This document shows positions 10,701-20,366 of a stretch of 64,000 bases of DNA, piece after piece. Under the pieces are notes generated by a model. It made no database searches. It saw only the letters and a list, made by a program, of their open reading frames with translations, and had not been told where the DNA came from. How positions within the stretch are numbered: position 1 is the first letter of the stretch; each line of letters opens with the position of its first letter. Source of the stretch: Akkermansia muciniphila (lineage in GTDB: Bacteria; Verrucomicrobiota; Verrucomicrobiia; Verrucomicrobiales; V1-33); the NCBI GenBank assembly GCA_943333275.1, contig CALQSQ010000005.1:19376-83375 (forward strand), given 5' to 3'. Position numbers and translations under genes: made by a program.

Positions 10701-12612
10701 GGCCTTGGCAGGCGCCAATTTCGGAGATCCGGCAGTTGGCTATCAAGCCTACATCGACCGGGATTCCTTCATCTACAATCAATGGTTCGTCGAGATCGCC
10801 AAGCAGATTGACGGCTATCGTCTGAGTCAATTTTTCTGGAAAGACCGGGGAGGCAAACTGATCAACGGACCGCTCTGGGATTACAACCTTGCACTTGGAA
10901 ACGCGGATTACCTCGAGGGGTGGATTCCAACCGGTTGGTACTATCCACAGCTGGGTGGGCAGGACTACGCCTGGTACCCCCGCCTGCACCAGCACACCAC
11001 TGGGGCCAGTCCCTACGAGTTGCGTCACTGGGACCTTTATTGGGAACTGCGTCGGGGGATCTTCTCCACGACCACGGCCATGGCCACCATCGATGCCATG
11101 GAGGCTGAGTTGCTGGATGGCAGCACCACCAAGGTTGAAAACAGCATGCCGCCGATCGCACCATTGGTGGAAAACCCCGCCAGAAGACACCACGCGAAGT
11201 GGCCCCGGCTGGGGATTTATGACTGGCCCAATCCTCCGGGTTTCGCATCGCGCATCTATTACAACAGCTACGACTACAGTCCAAACCCCGCCCCCGGCTA
11301 TACCGCCACCGGGGAGGTGGATTTTATGAAGGACTGGCTCACCAAGCGCCTGAATTGGATCGATGATCAAAACATCGGCGTGTCCGGAGGCTCGGTGATT
11401 TACCGTCCGCCCAACCTCTCCAACTACGGCGGCAGCGTGGCATCAAATTTCCCGCTCACCATCACCCCTTACACCGGCACGCCGCCCGCTAATTTCACCT
11501 ACGCGACGGGTTCAATCTATTACACGCTCAACGGCACGGATCCCCGCGGATCCAACGGCCAGCCCGCCGGGACGCTCTACACGGGAACGATTTCCTTGAA
11601 CGCCACCCAGACGGTCAAAGCCCGCCTCTACCATTCCGGCTCCGGCAACTGGTCGCCTGCTTCCACGGCCAATTTTGTGGTGAATTCCGTGCCGGCCAGC
11701 TCCGCCAACCTCGTCATCTCAGAAATCCATTACGCCCCCAGCGCCCCCACGACGGGTTCGGGCAGCGAGACGGCCGCGGGATACACCGCCGCCAGCATGT
11801 TCGAATATATCGAATTGCTCAATGTCAGCGGGCAGAACGTCGATCTCTCCGAGTGCACGATCAGTGTGGCGGTCAATTATGATTTCATCAACGCCAATCC
11901 GGCGGACCTCAGCCTCGCCCCCGGCCAGCGGGTCGTGGTGGTGGGAAATAAAAATGCCTTCTTCTTCCGATACGGAAATAACCCGTCGGTAAAGATCATA
12001 GGTGAATTTACCAACAATCTGAACAACGGCGGCGAACGGGTCCTCATGCTCGCGAAAAACGGGGGCATCATCGCCGATATCAACTACCTCCCCTACGAAC
12101 CGTGGCCGGTGGACGCATTCAGCGGCGGCTACAGTCTGGTGCTCAACAACCCGGCCCCCAACCCAGCCTACTCCTCTGGATCCTCCTGGCGCAGCAGTCC
12201 GCAGATCGGAGGCTCGCCCGGCCTGACCAATACCCAGGTGTTCGCCGGATCACCCTCCGCAGACACCGACAAGGATGGCCTCACTGACTTCCTCGAATAC
12301 GCCATGGGCAGTTCCTGGAGCGCGGCCAATTCACGCGCCGAGACAACCATCCAACTCATCGAGGATCCGCCCTTTGCACCGCTTGGAACGTATTTGGAAT
12401 TCAGTTTCCCCAGAAATTTATGGGCGGATGGAGTCCTGTATTCGGCGGAACATTCCACCTCGCTCACCGGGTGGGATCCGGCCGGGCTGGTCTACCTGGA
12501 AACGCACAACAATGGCAACGGCACTGCCACGGTAAAATACCGCAGCGCTGATCCTGTGGATTCCAACACCATCCGCAGTTTTCTCCGACTTGAGGTCTCC
12601 TCCGCCCCTTGA
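7759..12612 (+). CDS. Secreted CotH-kinase giant protein 1 (lectin-like/LTD/CHB_HEX/CotH/LTD)
   Basis: A 1,617-residue exported protein with a signal peptide ending near residue 30. Order: a lectin-like (ConA-type) half (about 31-190), two tandem ~105-residue repeats (about 192-300 and 304-400, each with VTVTGNAGGPW), then the rest of the lectin-like region (YRPKVVNVHWDYDG onward, about 401-470). Next come a lamin-tail domain (VVITEFMADN), a chitobiase C-terminal-like domain (YTTDNTEPNS), a CotH kinase core (about 740-1140; THVRGSSSAGF, YRGVYVLVEKIKINKDRVD, GPLWDYNLALGN), another chitobiase-like domain and a second lamin-tail domain. A DTDKDGLTDFLEY calcium-binding-like tail ends it. CotH kinases phosphorylate proteins in other systems; whether this one does is inference. 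It is a tandem paralogue of the next gene. Confidence 0.9.
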   Translation: MSIPSFLLTPAHLLCLALFSLAPLATSRAGTYSQDFSAATFPSGSSIVNGSTVVLNGGDASKLSVSSPSSQKIFLWGNNNKALQLVGPLGAATASWRMPILDPGLEIQGFDATFNVEVFRSSATATPGAGWSLNFGAVPVGGDGAGEGGFVMPHGMTIAWDLFNSGGTDLPSIEVFSDGVSVGNFVHEAYSGGTFTLTNPATGGTTAAITYTPGTSGTSASTVQAAMRLVSGWGSVTVTGNAGGPWTVDHINVGAYATPVANAANLLPAGSSMTFKTVRPGTASLSAKWTFPDVLTDTPLLDDGAFTVTNPTTSLTTAPIPFNADGAAVQAAMRAISGWTAVTVTGNAGGPWNVDHGVVGAYANPVSDPAGLLPANSSLAVLSTTTGTATVNQKWSLTPRAYRPKVVNVHWDYDGLDVTYGGRTIFTNLSLPGFVPAIGDIFAFSGRNESSNTMNMFLDDVVLSTTPLQELQTNGVVITEFMADNAGTLEDEDVDNSDWIEIYNGTNAAINLSGYRLTNAAGNNSMWTFPSLSLPSYAYKIIYASGKNRTIPTGLLHTNFTLQKEAGYLALIKPDGVTKNSEFNYGLQYEDISYGEKGPAHTLGYLYPPTPGVKTAFSDFQAPQGPAEDVVWSRVGGLIPTIVENGTANGVAAPPTVVTIVAPVSPGSVIRYTTDNTEPNSASPIYNPASPPAAFSVTSTINLRARIFTTNKLPGATSSRTFIAMDRSLTKYNNAANTSQPFSSTLPILVLDSFGVPVDNYTSADNRPYRFTYAVALEKDPVSGRATITQPTVDFQGRGGTHVRGSSSAGFPQHQYAWEMWDNYNNDKDAAVFGMPAESDWILYAPYNDKVLFRNHFIYSRMRELKAQDGYAMRTRMCEVFFNQEAGQPLSYSDYRGVYVLVEKIKINKDRVDVQKINSLTTDPAAITGGYIVKHDRVNTGDTTINTSGGAASVTIGSVDPDAWNAAQTSYLQTYFNNFEAALAGANFGDPAVGYQAYIDRDSFIYNQWFVEIAKQIDGYRLSQFFWKDRGGKLINGPLWDYNLALGNADYLEGWIPTGWYYPQLGGQDYAWYPRLHQHTTGASPYELRHWDLYWELRRGIFSTTTAMATIDAMEAELLDGSTTKVENSMPPIAPLVENPARRHHAKWPRLGIYDWPNPPGFASRIYYNSYDYSPNPAPGYTATGEVDFMKDWLTKRLNWIDDQNIGVSGGSVIYRPPNLSNYGGSVASNFPLTITPYTGTPPANFTYATGSIYYTLNGTDPRGSNGQPAGTLYTGTISLNATQTVKARLYHSGSGNWSPASTANFVVNSVPASSANLVISEIHYAPSAPTTGSGSETAAGYTAASMFEYIELLNVSGQNVDLSECTISVAVNYDFINANPADLSLAPGQRVVVVGNKNAFFFRYGNNPSVKIIGEFTNNLNNGGERVLMLAKNGGIIADINYLPYEPWPVDAFSGGYSLVLNNPAPNPAYSSGSSWRSSPQIGGSPGLTNTQVFAGSPSADTDKDGLTDFLEYAMGSSWSAANSRAETTIQLIEDPPFAPLGTYLEFSFPRNLWADGVLYSAEHSTSLTGWDPAGLVYLETHNNGNGTATVKYRSADPVDSNTIRSFLRLEVSSAP

Positions 12613-12680
12613 TTTGCCGTGGAATCGACCCCCATCGATGGTTCATTCAGGCGCACAAAAAAGACCATTCCCCCTGCCTC

Positions 12681-15600
12681 ATGAAATTCCTCCTTACGGC
12701 CCTCTGTTCCGTTTTCCTCCTGCCGTTGGCCGTGCAGGCGGGGAGTTATTCGCAGGATTTTTCCGCTGCGACCTTTCCCAGCGGGACCGCCATCGTCAAC
12801 GGGACCACCGTCGTGCTCAATGGAGGTGACACGTCGAAGCTCAATTCCAGCGCCCCCTCCAATCAGAAAATTTTTCATTGGGCGCTCAACAACAAGGCCC
12901 TGCAGCTGACAGGACCCCTTGGCGCGGCCACCGCATCATGGAGAATGCCCAACCTGGACCCGGGTCTCGAGGTTCAGGGATTTGATGCCACGTTTAATGC
13001 GGAGGTTTTTCGCTCCTCGGCCACCGCCACCCCTGGAGCGGGATGGTCCTTGAATTTTGGGGCCGTTCCCACCTCCGGAGATGGGGGAGGCGAGGGGGGA
13101 TTCGTCATGCCCCATGGCATCACCATTGCTTGGGATCTCTTCAACAGCGGCGGCACGGATCTGCCTTCCATCGAGGTCTTCTGCGACGGTGTCAGTGTGG
13201 GAAATTTCATCCATGAAGCCTATTCCGGCGGAACCTTTACGCTGAGCAATCCCGTGACAGGTGCCAGCACGGCCGCCATTTCCTACAATGCCACCGGACC
13301 AACAGTGCAAACCGCCATGCGTCTTGTCTCCGGTTGGGGATCGGTAACCGTCACCGGCAATGTCGGCGGACCCTGGACCGTGGATCACGTCACGGTGGGA
13401 GCCTATACCGCGCCGACAGCCAACCCCGCCAGCCTGCTGCCAGCAGGGTCGACCCTCACGGTCAAAACAGTGCGCCCGGGCACCGCTTCGCTGAGTGCCA
13501 AATGGAGTTTCCCCGACGTGCTCACCGACCCGCCGCTCATGGACGACGGCACCTTCACGCTCACCAACCCCGCCACGTCATTGACCACCGCACCCATCGC
13601 TTTCAATGCCGACAGCGCCACTGTGCAGGCCGCCATGCGCCCGATTTCTGGCTGGACGGCGGTGACGGTCACGGGCAATGCGGGAGGTCCATGGACCGTG
13701 GATCACGGAGAGGTGGGAGCCTATGCCGATCCCGTGAGCGATGCCTCCGCATTCCTGCCAGCCAACTCCTCCCTTGCCGTGGTCCGCACTGTCACCGGCA
13801 CCGCGTCCGTCAATGCCAAGTGGACTGTCGCCCCGCGGCCCTACCGGCCCAAGGTCGTCAACGTCCACTGGGATTATGATGGTCTGGATGTGACCTATGG
13901 CGGGCGAACCATTTTTACAAACCTTCCCACGCCCGGGTTCGTTCCCGCCATCGGCGACATCTTTGCCTTTTCCGCACGCAACGAATCGAGTAATACGATG
14001 AACTTCTTTCTGGACGACGTCGTGCTCAGCACCACCCCCCTCCAGGAATTGCAAACCAATGGTATTGTCATTACCGAATTTATGGCGGACAACGCCGGCA
14101 CGCTGGAGGACGAGGATGTGGACAGCCCGGATTGGATCGAAATCTACAATGGCACGAACGCCGCCATCAACCTCAACGGCTACCGCCTGACCAATGCCGT
14201 GGGCAACAACAGCATGTGGACGTTTCCATCCGTAAGCCTTCCGTCCTACACCTACAAAATTATCTATGCCTCCGGCAAAAATCGCACCGTCCCCACCGGC
14301 CTGCTCCACACCAATTTCACCCTGCAGAAGGAGGCCGGCTACCTCGCGCTGATCAAGCCCGACGGCGTGACCAAGGCCAGTGAGTTCAGCTACGGCCAGC
14401 AATACGAGGACATTTCCTATGGTGAAAAAGGCCCCGCGCATACGCTGGGATTCCTCTATCCTCCTTCCCCGGGAGCGAAGACCTCCTACTCCGATTTCCA
14501 GGCTCCCGCAGGACCGTCGGAGGATGTTGTGTGGAGCAGGGTGGGCGGACTGATCCCCGGCTCCCCAGCCACGGCGGTCACCATTGCCGCGCCGCTCGCG
14601 CCAGGCTCCGTGATCCGCTACACAACCGACAACACCGAGCCCAATTCCGGCTCAACCATTTACAATCCAGCAAGTCCCCCCGCTTCCTTCACCGTCACCT
14701 CCACCATCAATCTGCGGGCCCGAATCTTCACCGCGAACAAACTGCCCGGGGCGACAAGCAGCCGGACTTTCCTGCAGGTGGACCCTTCACTCTGGAGCAA
14801 CTACAACGGCTCAAGTCTGCCATTCAGCACCAACGTTCCCATCGTCGTGCTCGAAAGTTTCGGCGTGCCGGTCGACAGCTTCACGGGCAGCAATCGGGAA
14901 TACCGTTACAGTTATGCCGTGGTCATCCCCGTGGATCCGGTCACGGGTCGCGCCACCATCACCGATCCACCCGAATTCCAAGGCCGCTGCGGCACGCACG
15001 TCCGCGGGGAAAGCTCGGCCGGATTTCCTCAACGGCAATACGCCTGGGAACTCTGGGATAATCAGAATAATGACAAGGATGCCTCCATCCTTGGAATGCC
15101 TGCGGAATCCGATTGGATACTCTATGCGCCGTGGAGTGACAAATCCCTGATGCGTGACGTCCTGACGTTTGGAACCATGCGCAAACTGCGCTCGGACTAC
15201 ATGGCGGCGCGCACCAAATACTGTGAACTTCTGTTCAATCAGACGGCTGGTTCCGCCGTGACGTATGCCAGCAGCTATCGCGGCGTCTATGTCATCAAGG
15301 AAAAGCTCAAGATCAATAGTGAGCGGGTGGATGTCGCCAAACTCAACGCCCTGACCTCCACTTCCCCCAACGTGACCGGAGGCTACATTTTTCGCAGGGA
15401 TAAAGCGGATCCGGACAGCACCACCTGGTCCACCGCCACCTACGGACAGTCGCTGGCCAGTTACGATCCTGATCTCCTCACCGCACCGCAACTGGCCTCC
15501 CTGCAGGGATACTTCAACAATTTCGAGGCCGCCCTGGCCGGCCCCAATTTTGCCAATCCCACCACCGGTTATGCAGCCTGGATCGAAACGGACACGTTCA

Positions 15601-17981
15601 TCGATGCGCAGTGGTTTGTGGAATGGACGAAGCAGGTGGACGGCTACGTCTTCAGCACGTATTTCCACAAGGATCGCAACGGAAAAGTCCGCGCCGGACC
15701 AATCTGGGATTTCAATATCTCAATTGGCAATGCGGACTATGCCACCGGGGATTCGCCCACTGGCTGGCTCTACGATACGGCGGGGACCGCAACCGGGACA
15801 GGGGGGCTGTGGTATCCTCGGTTGCATGATGATCCGTGGTACCGATTGAGACATTTCGACCGGTATTGGGAATTGCGGAGGGGCCTGCTGGCGACGACCT
15901 CGATCATGGGAGACATTGATGCCAATGCGAATCTGCTGCTCAACAACATCGCCACTCCGGTTACCAACAGCATGCCGACGTTGCCTCCGCTGCAGGAAAA
16001 TGCAGTCATGAGGCATTTCCGGGCCTATCCACGGCTGGGGATAAGAGATTGGCCGAATCCTGCCGGCACAGAAAGCCGGACCACCTACCAGAGCGAGGTG
16101 GACTACATGAAAACCTGGCTGACCACCCGCCTCAACTGGCTCGATGATCAAAACTACAGCGGCACGGTGATTTACCGTCCGCCGAATTTCTCCACCTACG
16201 GGGGCAGTGTGGTGGCGAATTTCCCGCTAACCATCAGCGGTTATACCGGCACTCCACCGCCCGGCTACACCTATGCCACCGGCGGCACGCTTTATTACAC
16301 GCTCGACGGCAGCGATCCCTACACTGCTCCCGATGCGGCGGCGGAGTCGGTGCTCATCGCTGGAAATGCCGCGGCCTGCAAATGGCTTGTGCCCACGGCG
16401 GGGAACGGCGGCACCGCACTGACCGCCGGGGCCGGTGCCCAGCAATGGACAACCTATACGGATCCGCCAAACATCGCGAACTGGACCACGGGCACCACCG
16501 GCATCGGATACGATACCAATCCGGACTACCTGCCACTGCTCGGATCGAACGGCAACACCGGTTCCCAGATGAACGGCATCAACGCCACCTGCTACCTGCG
16601 CCTCTCGTTCAACATCCCAAACCAGGCCGCCCTCAACAACATCGGTTCGCTCAAGCTGTCGATGAAATACGACGACGGCTTCCGGGCCTATCTCAACGGG
16701 ACTGTCATCGCCGGTCGCAATGACACCTCCGCCTCCATGACCAGCAATCCCGCCACTGCGCAGGCCAGCACAACACACGATGACAGCCTGGCCGTGGTCT
16801 TCGAGGAGATCGATATCACCGCGGCGGGGGTTCCGGCCCTGCGTGTCGGCACCAACACGCTGGCCATCCACTGTCTGAACGCCCCCAGCACCTCGAGCGA
16901 TTTCCTGATGATCCCGAAACTTACCTCCCTGCCGCCCGGAGCCGCCACCGGTGGCAGGAGAATCTACACGGAGCCGTTTGCCCTGGGCACTTCCGCCACC
17001 GTGCGCTCGCGACTTCTCGCCAACGGCTACTGGTCGCCCATCACCGAGGCCAACTTCATCGTGAACGCCGTGCCGGCCAGCGCCGCCAACCTTGTGATTT
17101 CCGAACTGCATTACCGGCCGGTCACTCCCAGCAACGCGGAGATCACTGCGGGTTACAACTCTGCCAACATGTTTGAATACATCGAACTACTGAACGTGAG
17201 CAATCAAACAGTGGATCTCACCGGGTGCAAATTCACCCTCGGCGTTACCTTTGATTTTGCGGATATTCTTCCTGCGGATCTCACGCTCGCCGCGGGTCAG
17301 CGCGTGCTGCTGGTCGGCAATAAAAATGCCTTTTTGTTCCGCTACGGAAACAACCCCGGCGTGAAAATTATCGGCGAATTCGCCGGCAACCTTTCCAATA
17401 GTGGAGAGCGCCTGATTTTCCTCGCATTGAATAACGGCATCATAGCCGACTTCACCTACGGGGGCATCGAGCCCTGGCCGGTCGCCGCCAACGGCTCTGG
17501 CTACAGCCTGGTGCTCAACAATCCCGCCCCCAGTCCCACCTACGGATCCGGACCCTCGTGGCGCAGCAGTCCGCAGATCGGAGGTTCGCCCGGATTGGCA
17601 AACAGCACGGCCTTCACTGGTGCCCTGAATGGCGACACCGATGCGGACGGTCTCAAGGATTATCTGGAATATGGCATGGGTAGTTCCTGGACCTCCAGCA
17701 ATTCGCGCGCGGATACCACCTGTGAGTTTATCGAAGATCCACCCTTTGCCCCGCTCGGCACGTATCTTCAATTCAGCTACCCGCGCAACCTGTCGGCGGA
17801 CGGCGTGGTTTATACCGCGGAAATGTCCACGGCGCTGACGGGCTGGAATGCGGCAGGATTGGTTTATCTTGAAACGGTCAACAACGGGAATGGCACTGCG
17901 ACTGTGCGATATCGCAGCGCTAATCCGGTCGAGGCCACCACCCCGCGGATTTTCCTGCGCCTGGTGGTATCGCCTCCGTAA
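12681..17981 (+). CDS. Secreted CotH-kinase giant protein 2
   Basis: A 1,766-residue paralogue of the preceding gene with the same domain order and high similarity throughout, including the duplicated VTVTGNxGGPW unit (residues about 183-388). The start at 12681 (MKFLLTALCSVFLL, cleavage after VQA) was chosen for its signal peptide; the open frame begins earlier. The main difference is an extra ~200-residue module (about 16345-16960; KLSMKYDDGFRAYLNG, LRVGTNTLAIH) placed inside the second chitobiase-like domain, between YTLDGSDP and IYTEPF. The CotH core keeps THVRGESSAGF, YRGVYVIKEKLKINSERVD and GPIWDFNISIGN. Because the two genes lie head to tail with only 68 bp between them, local duplication is the simplest origin. 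Confidence 0.9.
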   Translation: MKFLLTALCSVFLLPLAVQAGSYSQDFSAATFPSGTAIVNGTTVVLNGGDTSKLNSSAPSNQKIFHWALNNKALQLTGPLGAATASWRMPNLDPGLEVQGFDATFNAEVFRSSATATPGAGWSLNFGAVPTSGDGGGEGGFVMPHGITIAWDLFNSGGTDLPSIEVFCDGVSVGNFIHEAYSGGTFTLSNPVTGASTAAISYNATGPTVQTAMRLVSGWGSVTVTGNVGGPWTVDHVTVGAYTAPTANPASLLPAGSTLTVKTVRPGTASLSAKWSFPDVLTDPPLMDDGTFTLTNPATSLTTAPIAFNADSATVQAAMRPISGWTAVTVTGNAGGPWTVDHGEVGAYADPVSDASAFLPANSSLAVVRTVTGTASVNAKWTVAPRPYRPKVVNVHWDYDGLDVTYGGRTIFTNLPTPGFVPAIGDIFAFSARNESSNTMNFFLDDVVLSTTPLQELQTNGIVITEFMADNAGTLEDEDVDSPDWIEIYNGTNAAINLNGYRLTNAVGNNSMWTFPSVSLPSYTYKIIYASGKNRTVPTGLLHTNFTLQKEAGYLALIKPDGVTKASEFSYGQQYEDISYGEKGPAHTLGFLYPPSPGAKTSYSDFQAPAGPSEDVVWSRVGGLIPGSPATAVTIAAPLAPGSVIRYTTDNTEPNSGSTIYNPASPPASFTVTSTINLRARIFTANKLPGATSSRTFLQVDPSLWSNYNGSSLPFSTNVPIVVLESFGVPVDSFTGSNREYRYSYAVVIPVDPVTGRATITDPPEFQGRCGTHVRGESSAGFPQRQYAWELWDNQNNDKDASILGMPAESDWILYAPWSDKSLMRDVLTFGTMRKLRSDYMAARTKYCELLFNQTAGSAVTYASSYRGVYVIKEKLKINSERVDVAKLNALTSTSPNVTGGYIFRRDKADPDSTTWSTATYGQSLASYDPDLLTAPQLASLQGYFNNFEAALAGPNFANPTTGYAAWIETDTFIDAQWFVEWTKQVDGYVFSTYFHKDRNGKVRAGPIWDFNISIGNADYATGDSPTGWLYDTAGTATGTGGLWYPRLHDDPWYRLRHFDRYWELRRGLLATTSIMGDIDANANLLLNNIATPVTNSMPTLPPLQENAVMRHFRAYPRLGIRDWPNPAGTESRTTYQSEVDYMKTWLTTRLNWLDDQNYSGTVIYRPPNFSTYGGSVVANFPLTISGYTGTPPPGYTYATGGTLYYTLDGSDPYTAPDAAAESVLIAGNAAACKWLVPTAGNGGTALTAGAGAQQWTTYTDPPNIANWTTGTTGIGYDTNPDYLPLLGSNGNTGSQMNGINATCYLRLSFNIPNQAALNNIGSLKLSMKYDDGFRAYLNGTVIAGRNDTSASMTSNPATAQASTTHDDSLAVVFEEIDITAAGVPALRVGTNTLAIHCLNAPSTSSDFLMIPKLTSLPPGAATGGRRIYTEPFALGTSATVRSRLLANGYWSPITEANFIVNAVPASAANLVISELHYRPVTPSNAEITAGYNSANMFEYIELLNVSNQTVDLTGCKFTLGVTFDFADILPADLTLAAGQRVLLVGNKNAFLFRYGNNPGVKIIGEFAGNLSNSGERLIFLALNNGIIADFTYGGIEPWPVAANGSGYSLVLNNPAPSPTYGSGPSWRSSPQIGGSPGLANSTAFTGALNGDTDADGLKDYLEYGMGSSWTSSNSRADTTCEFIEDPPFAPLGTYLQFSYPRNLSADGVVYTAEMSTALTGWNAAGLVYLETVNNGNGTATVRYRSANPVEATTPRIFLRLVVSPP

Positions 17982-18033
17982 GCGCCGGGCATTTCTCGCA
18001 TTGCGTTCCAACCAGAGTGACTATGCTGGCCCG

Positions 18034-20241
18034 ATGGCCGCCCCCTCCTCACTAATTCTGCATCGCACGCTCAAGGAGCATTTTGGTTATGACTCCTTTC
18101 GTCCCCTCCAGGAGGAAATCGTCCGCACCACCATGGAAGGCCGCGACGTGCTCGCCCTGCTGCCCACGGGTGGCGGAAAATCCCTTTGTTTCCAACTCCC
18201 CTCCCTGCACAGCAAACGGCTCACCCTCGTGGTTTCACCACTCATCGCCCTGATGAAGGATCAGGTGGATCAACTGCTGGCGGCGGGCATTTCAGCCACA
18301 TTTTTAAATTCCACCCTCGAGGCCCGCGAGAGCCGGCATCGCATCCAGGGCCTGGAAAACGGCCAATACCGGCTGCTCTACGCTGCGCCCGAACGCATCA
18401 TGATGCCGGGATTCCTGGATGATCTGAAACGCTGGGACGTAGAGCGCATTGCCATCGATGAAGCGCATTGCATCAGCGAATGGGGGCACGATTTCCGGCC
18501 GGAATACCGGCAGTTGCCCACCCTGCGCAAGGTCCTCACCAACGTGCCAATCATCGCCCTCACCGCCACCGCCACCGACCAGGTGCGCGATGACATTGAG
18601 AAATACCTCGAGCTGAAAAATCCCGCCCGTTTCACCGCCAGCTTCAACCGACCCAATCTCACTTATCGTGTCGTGCCGAAACAGGGCCCCTACCACCAGT
18701 TGCTGGAGTTTCTGAAATCGCGCCCCGACGACAGCGGCATCGTTTACTGCCAGTCCCGTAAGACCACCGAGCAGGTGGCCGAGCGCCTCAGCGCGGATGG
18801 CGTGCCGGCCGTCGCCTACCATGCGGGATTGGACCACGGCGCGCGTTCGGTGAACCAGGACAAGTTCCTGCGCGACCGCGTCCGGGTTGTCTGCGCTACG
18901 ATCGCCTTCGGCATGGGCATCAACAAACCCAACGTCCGCTTTGTGGTGCATCACGATCTGCCAAAAAATCTCGAAGGCTATTACCAGGAAACGGGCCGGG
19001 CCGGCCGCGATGGCCTGCCGGGCGAGTGCGTGCTTTTATACAGTAGCGGTGACGTGGCCAAGATCATGAATTTCATCAGCGAAGTTCCCGATCCCGCCGA
19101 GGCCGCCCGTCAGCGGCATCTGCTGGATCAGGTCGTTCATTACGCCGAGGTCAGTGACTGCCGCCGGCGAGTCCTGCTGGATTATTTCAGCGAGAAATTT
19201 CCCGAGCCCAATTGTGGCGCCTGCGACAACTGCCTCTCACCACGGGAGAATTTTGACGGCACTGAAGCCGCGCAGAAACTCATGTCCTGCGTCTTCCGCG
19301 CTAACTCCGCCAGCCGCTGGCAATTCGGCCTGGGCCACTATTGCGACATCCTCTGCGGCGCCAACACCGAGGCCATTCGCAAGCGCGAGCACATCACGCT
19401 CAGCACCTATGGCATTGGCAGGGAGCTGAAGAAAACGCAGTGGCAGGTGATCGGACGTGAACTCATCCGCATGGGGTTTCTCCACGCCGATCCCACTCGT
19501 ATGGGGAGCATCTCCATCACTCCGGCCGGACTGGCTGCGTTGAAATCCCGCACGAAAATCATGCTTGCCGTCCCGCTGCCCGTCGTGGAGAGACGCACTG
19601 CGGCCCCCCAGCAGGGCGAGATCCCGTGCGACGAGGGCTTGTTCCAGAAACTCCGCCAGGTCCGCAGGGAACTGGCTGAAGCCCGCGCTGTCCCGCCCTA
19701 CGTCATCTTTGGCGATGTCACCCTGCGCCACCTGGCCCGCACCTATCCGCAGACCGCCGACCAATGCCTCCGCGTGCCCGGTGTCGGCCAGCAAAAGCTG
19801 CGGGATTTTGGCGAGGCCTTCATGGAGGTCATTCGGGAGCATTTAAGAAATCATTCCCCGCAAAATTTCACACCCCTCAAGGCGGAAACGAGGCCGGCGC
19901 CCGCGCCCACCAAGACCAAGTCCACAACCAACGACACCGCTGCCGAGTCCCTGCGCCTCTTCCGTCTGGGGCCGCCGTCCCTCAAGGCCGTGGCCGAACT
20001 TCGTGGACTTTCGGAATCCACCATCGTCCGCCACCTGGCCGATGCCATCATCGCGCGCCGTGCGGACGACCTCGCGGTGTTGGATTTCATCGCCCCCGCC
20101 GAGGCCGCGGAACTCAACGAACTCTTCAACTTCGCCGGCCAGCTGGACAAGCTCGGCCCCATCAAGGAAATGGCCGGCGACAAATTCAGCTGGAACCAAC
20201 TGCACCTCTTCCGAGCCTTCAGGTTGGTTGGCAAAGTTTAA
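18034..20241 (+). CDS. recQ: ATP-dependent DNA helicase RecQ
   Basis: A 735-residue 3'-5' helicase for recombination and repair. Walker A is PTGGGKS near residue 47 and the DEAH box is IDEAHCISEWGHD near 140. Motif VI is QETGRAGRDG. A zinc-binding cysteine set (DCRRR, CGACDNC) lies near residues 376-400, followed by the RecQ C-terminal winged helix, an HRDC domain (about 535-605) and a terminal helix-turn-helix domain (LKAVAELRGLSESTIVRHL). This is the longer RecQ form also seen in other bacteria. The ATG at 18034 was chosen just before the family start (HRTLKEHFGYDSFRPLQ). The gene lies 52 bp after the CotH gene; no functional link is apparent. Confidence 0.96.
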   Translation: MAAPSSLILHRTLKEHFGYDSFRPLQEEIVRTTMEGRDVLALLPTGGGKSLCFQLPSLHSKRLTLVVSPLIALMKDQVDQLLAAGISATFLNSTLEARESRHRIQGLENGQYRLLYAAPERIMMPGFLDDLKRWDVERIAIDEAHCISEWGHDFRPEYRQLPTLRKVLTNVPIIALTATATDQVRDDIEKYLELKNPARFTASFNRPNLTYRVVPKQGPYHQLLEFLKSRPDDSGIVYCQSRKTTEQVAERLSADGVPAVAYHAGLDHGARSVNQDKFLRDRVRVVCATIAFGMGINKPNVRFVVHHDLPKNLEGYYQETGRAGRDGLPGECVLLYSSGDVAKIMNFISEVPDPAEAARQRHLLDQVVHYAEVSDCRRRVLLDYFSEKFPEPNCGACDNCLSPRENFDGTEAAQKLMSCVFRANSASRWQFGLGHYCDILCGANTEAIRKREHITLSTYGIGRELKKTQWQVIGRELIRMGFLHADPTRMGSISITPAGLAALKSRTKIMLAVPLPVVERRTAAPQQGEIPCDEGLFQKLRQVRRELAEARAVPPYVIFGDVTLRHLARTYPQTADQCLRVPGVGQQKLRDFGEAFMEVIREHLRNHSPQNFTPLKAETRPAPAPTKTKSTTNDTAAESLRLFRLGPPSLKAVAELRGLSESTIVRHLADAIIARRADDLAVLDFIAPAEAAELNELFNFAGQLDKLGPIKEMAGDKFSWNQLHLFRAFRLVGKV

Positions 20242-20366
20242 CCACCAAGCGCCGCGCAACCTCGCGTTGGGCACTTCCACGCCCGTAGATGTTGCAAATA
20301 AATGGTGGACTTTCAGACTCGAAACGATTTATCACGAAGGGGTTCACAAACTCACCATTCACGAAA

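Noticed and set aside
9751..11370. Leftward open frame of 539 codons
   Set aside because: Antisense shadow of the CotH core of paralogue 1; composition follows from the GC-rich third positions of the real gene.
20242..20366. Possible small gene or riboswitch before the aldose epimerase
   Set aside because: No conserved RNA element or start signal was recognisable in this 125-bp gap.
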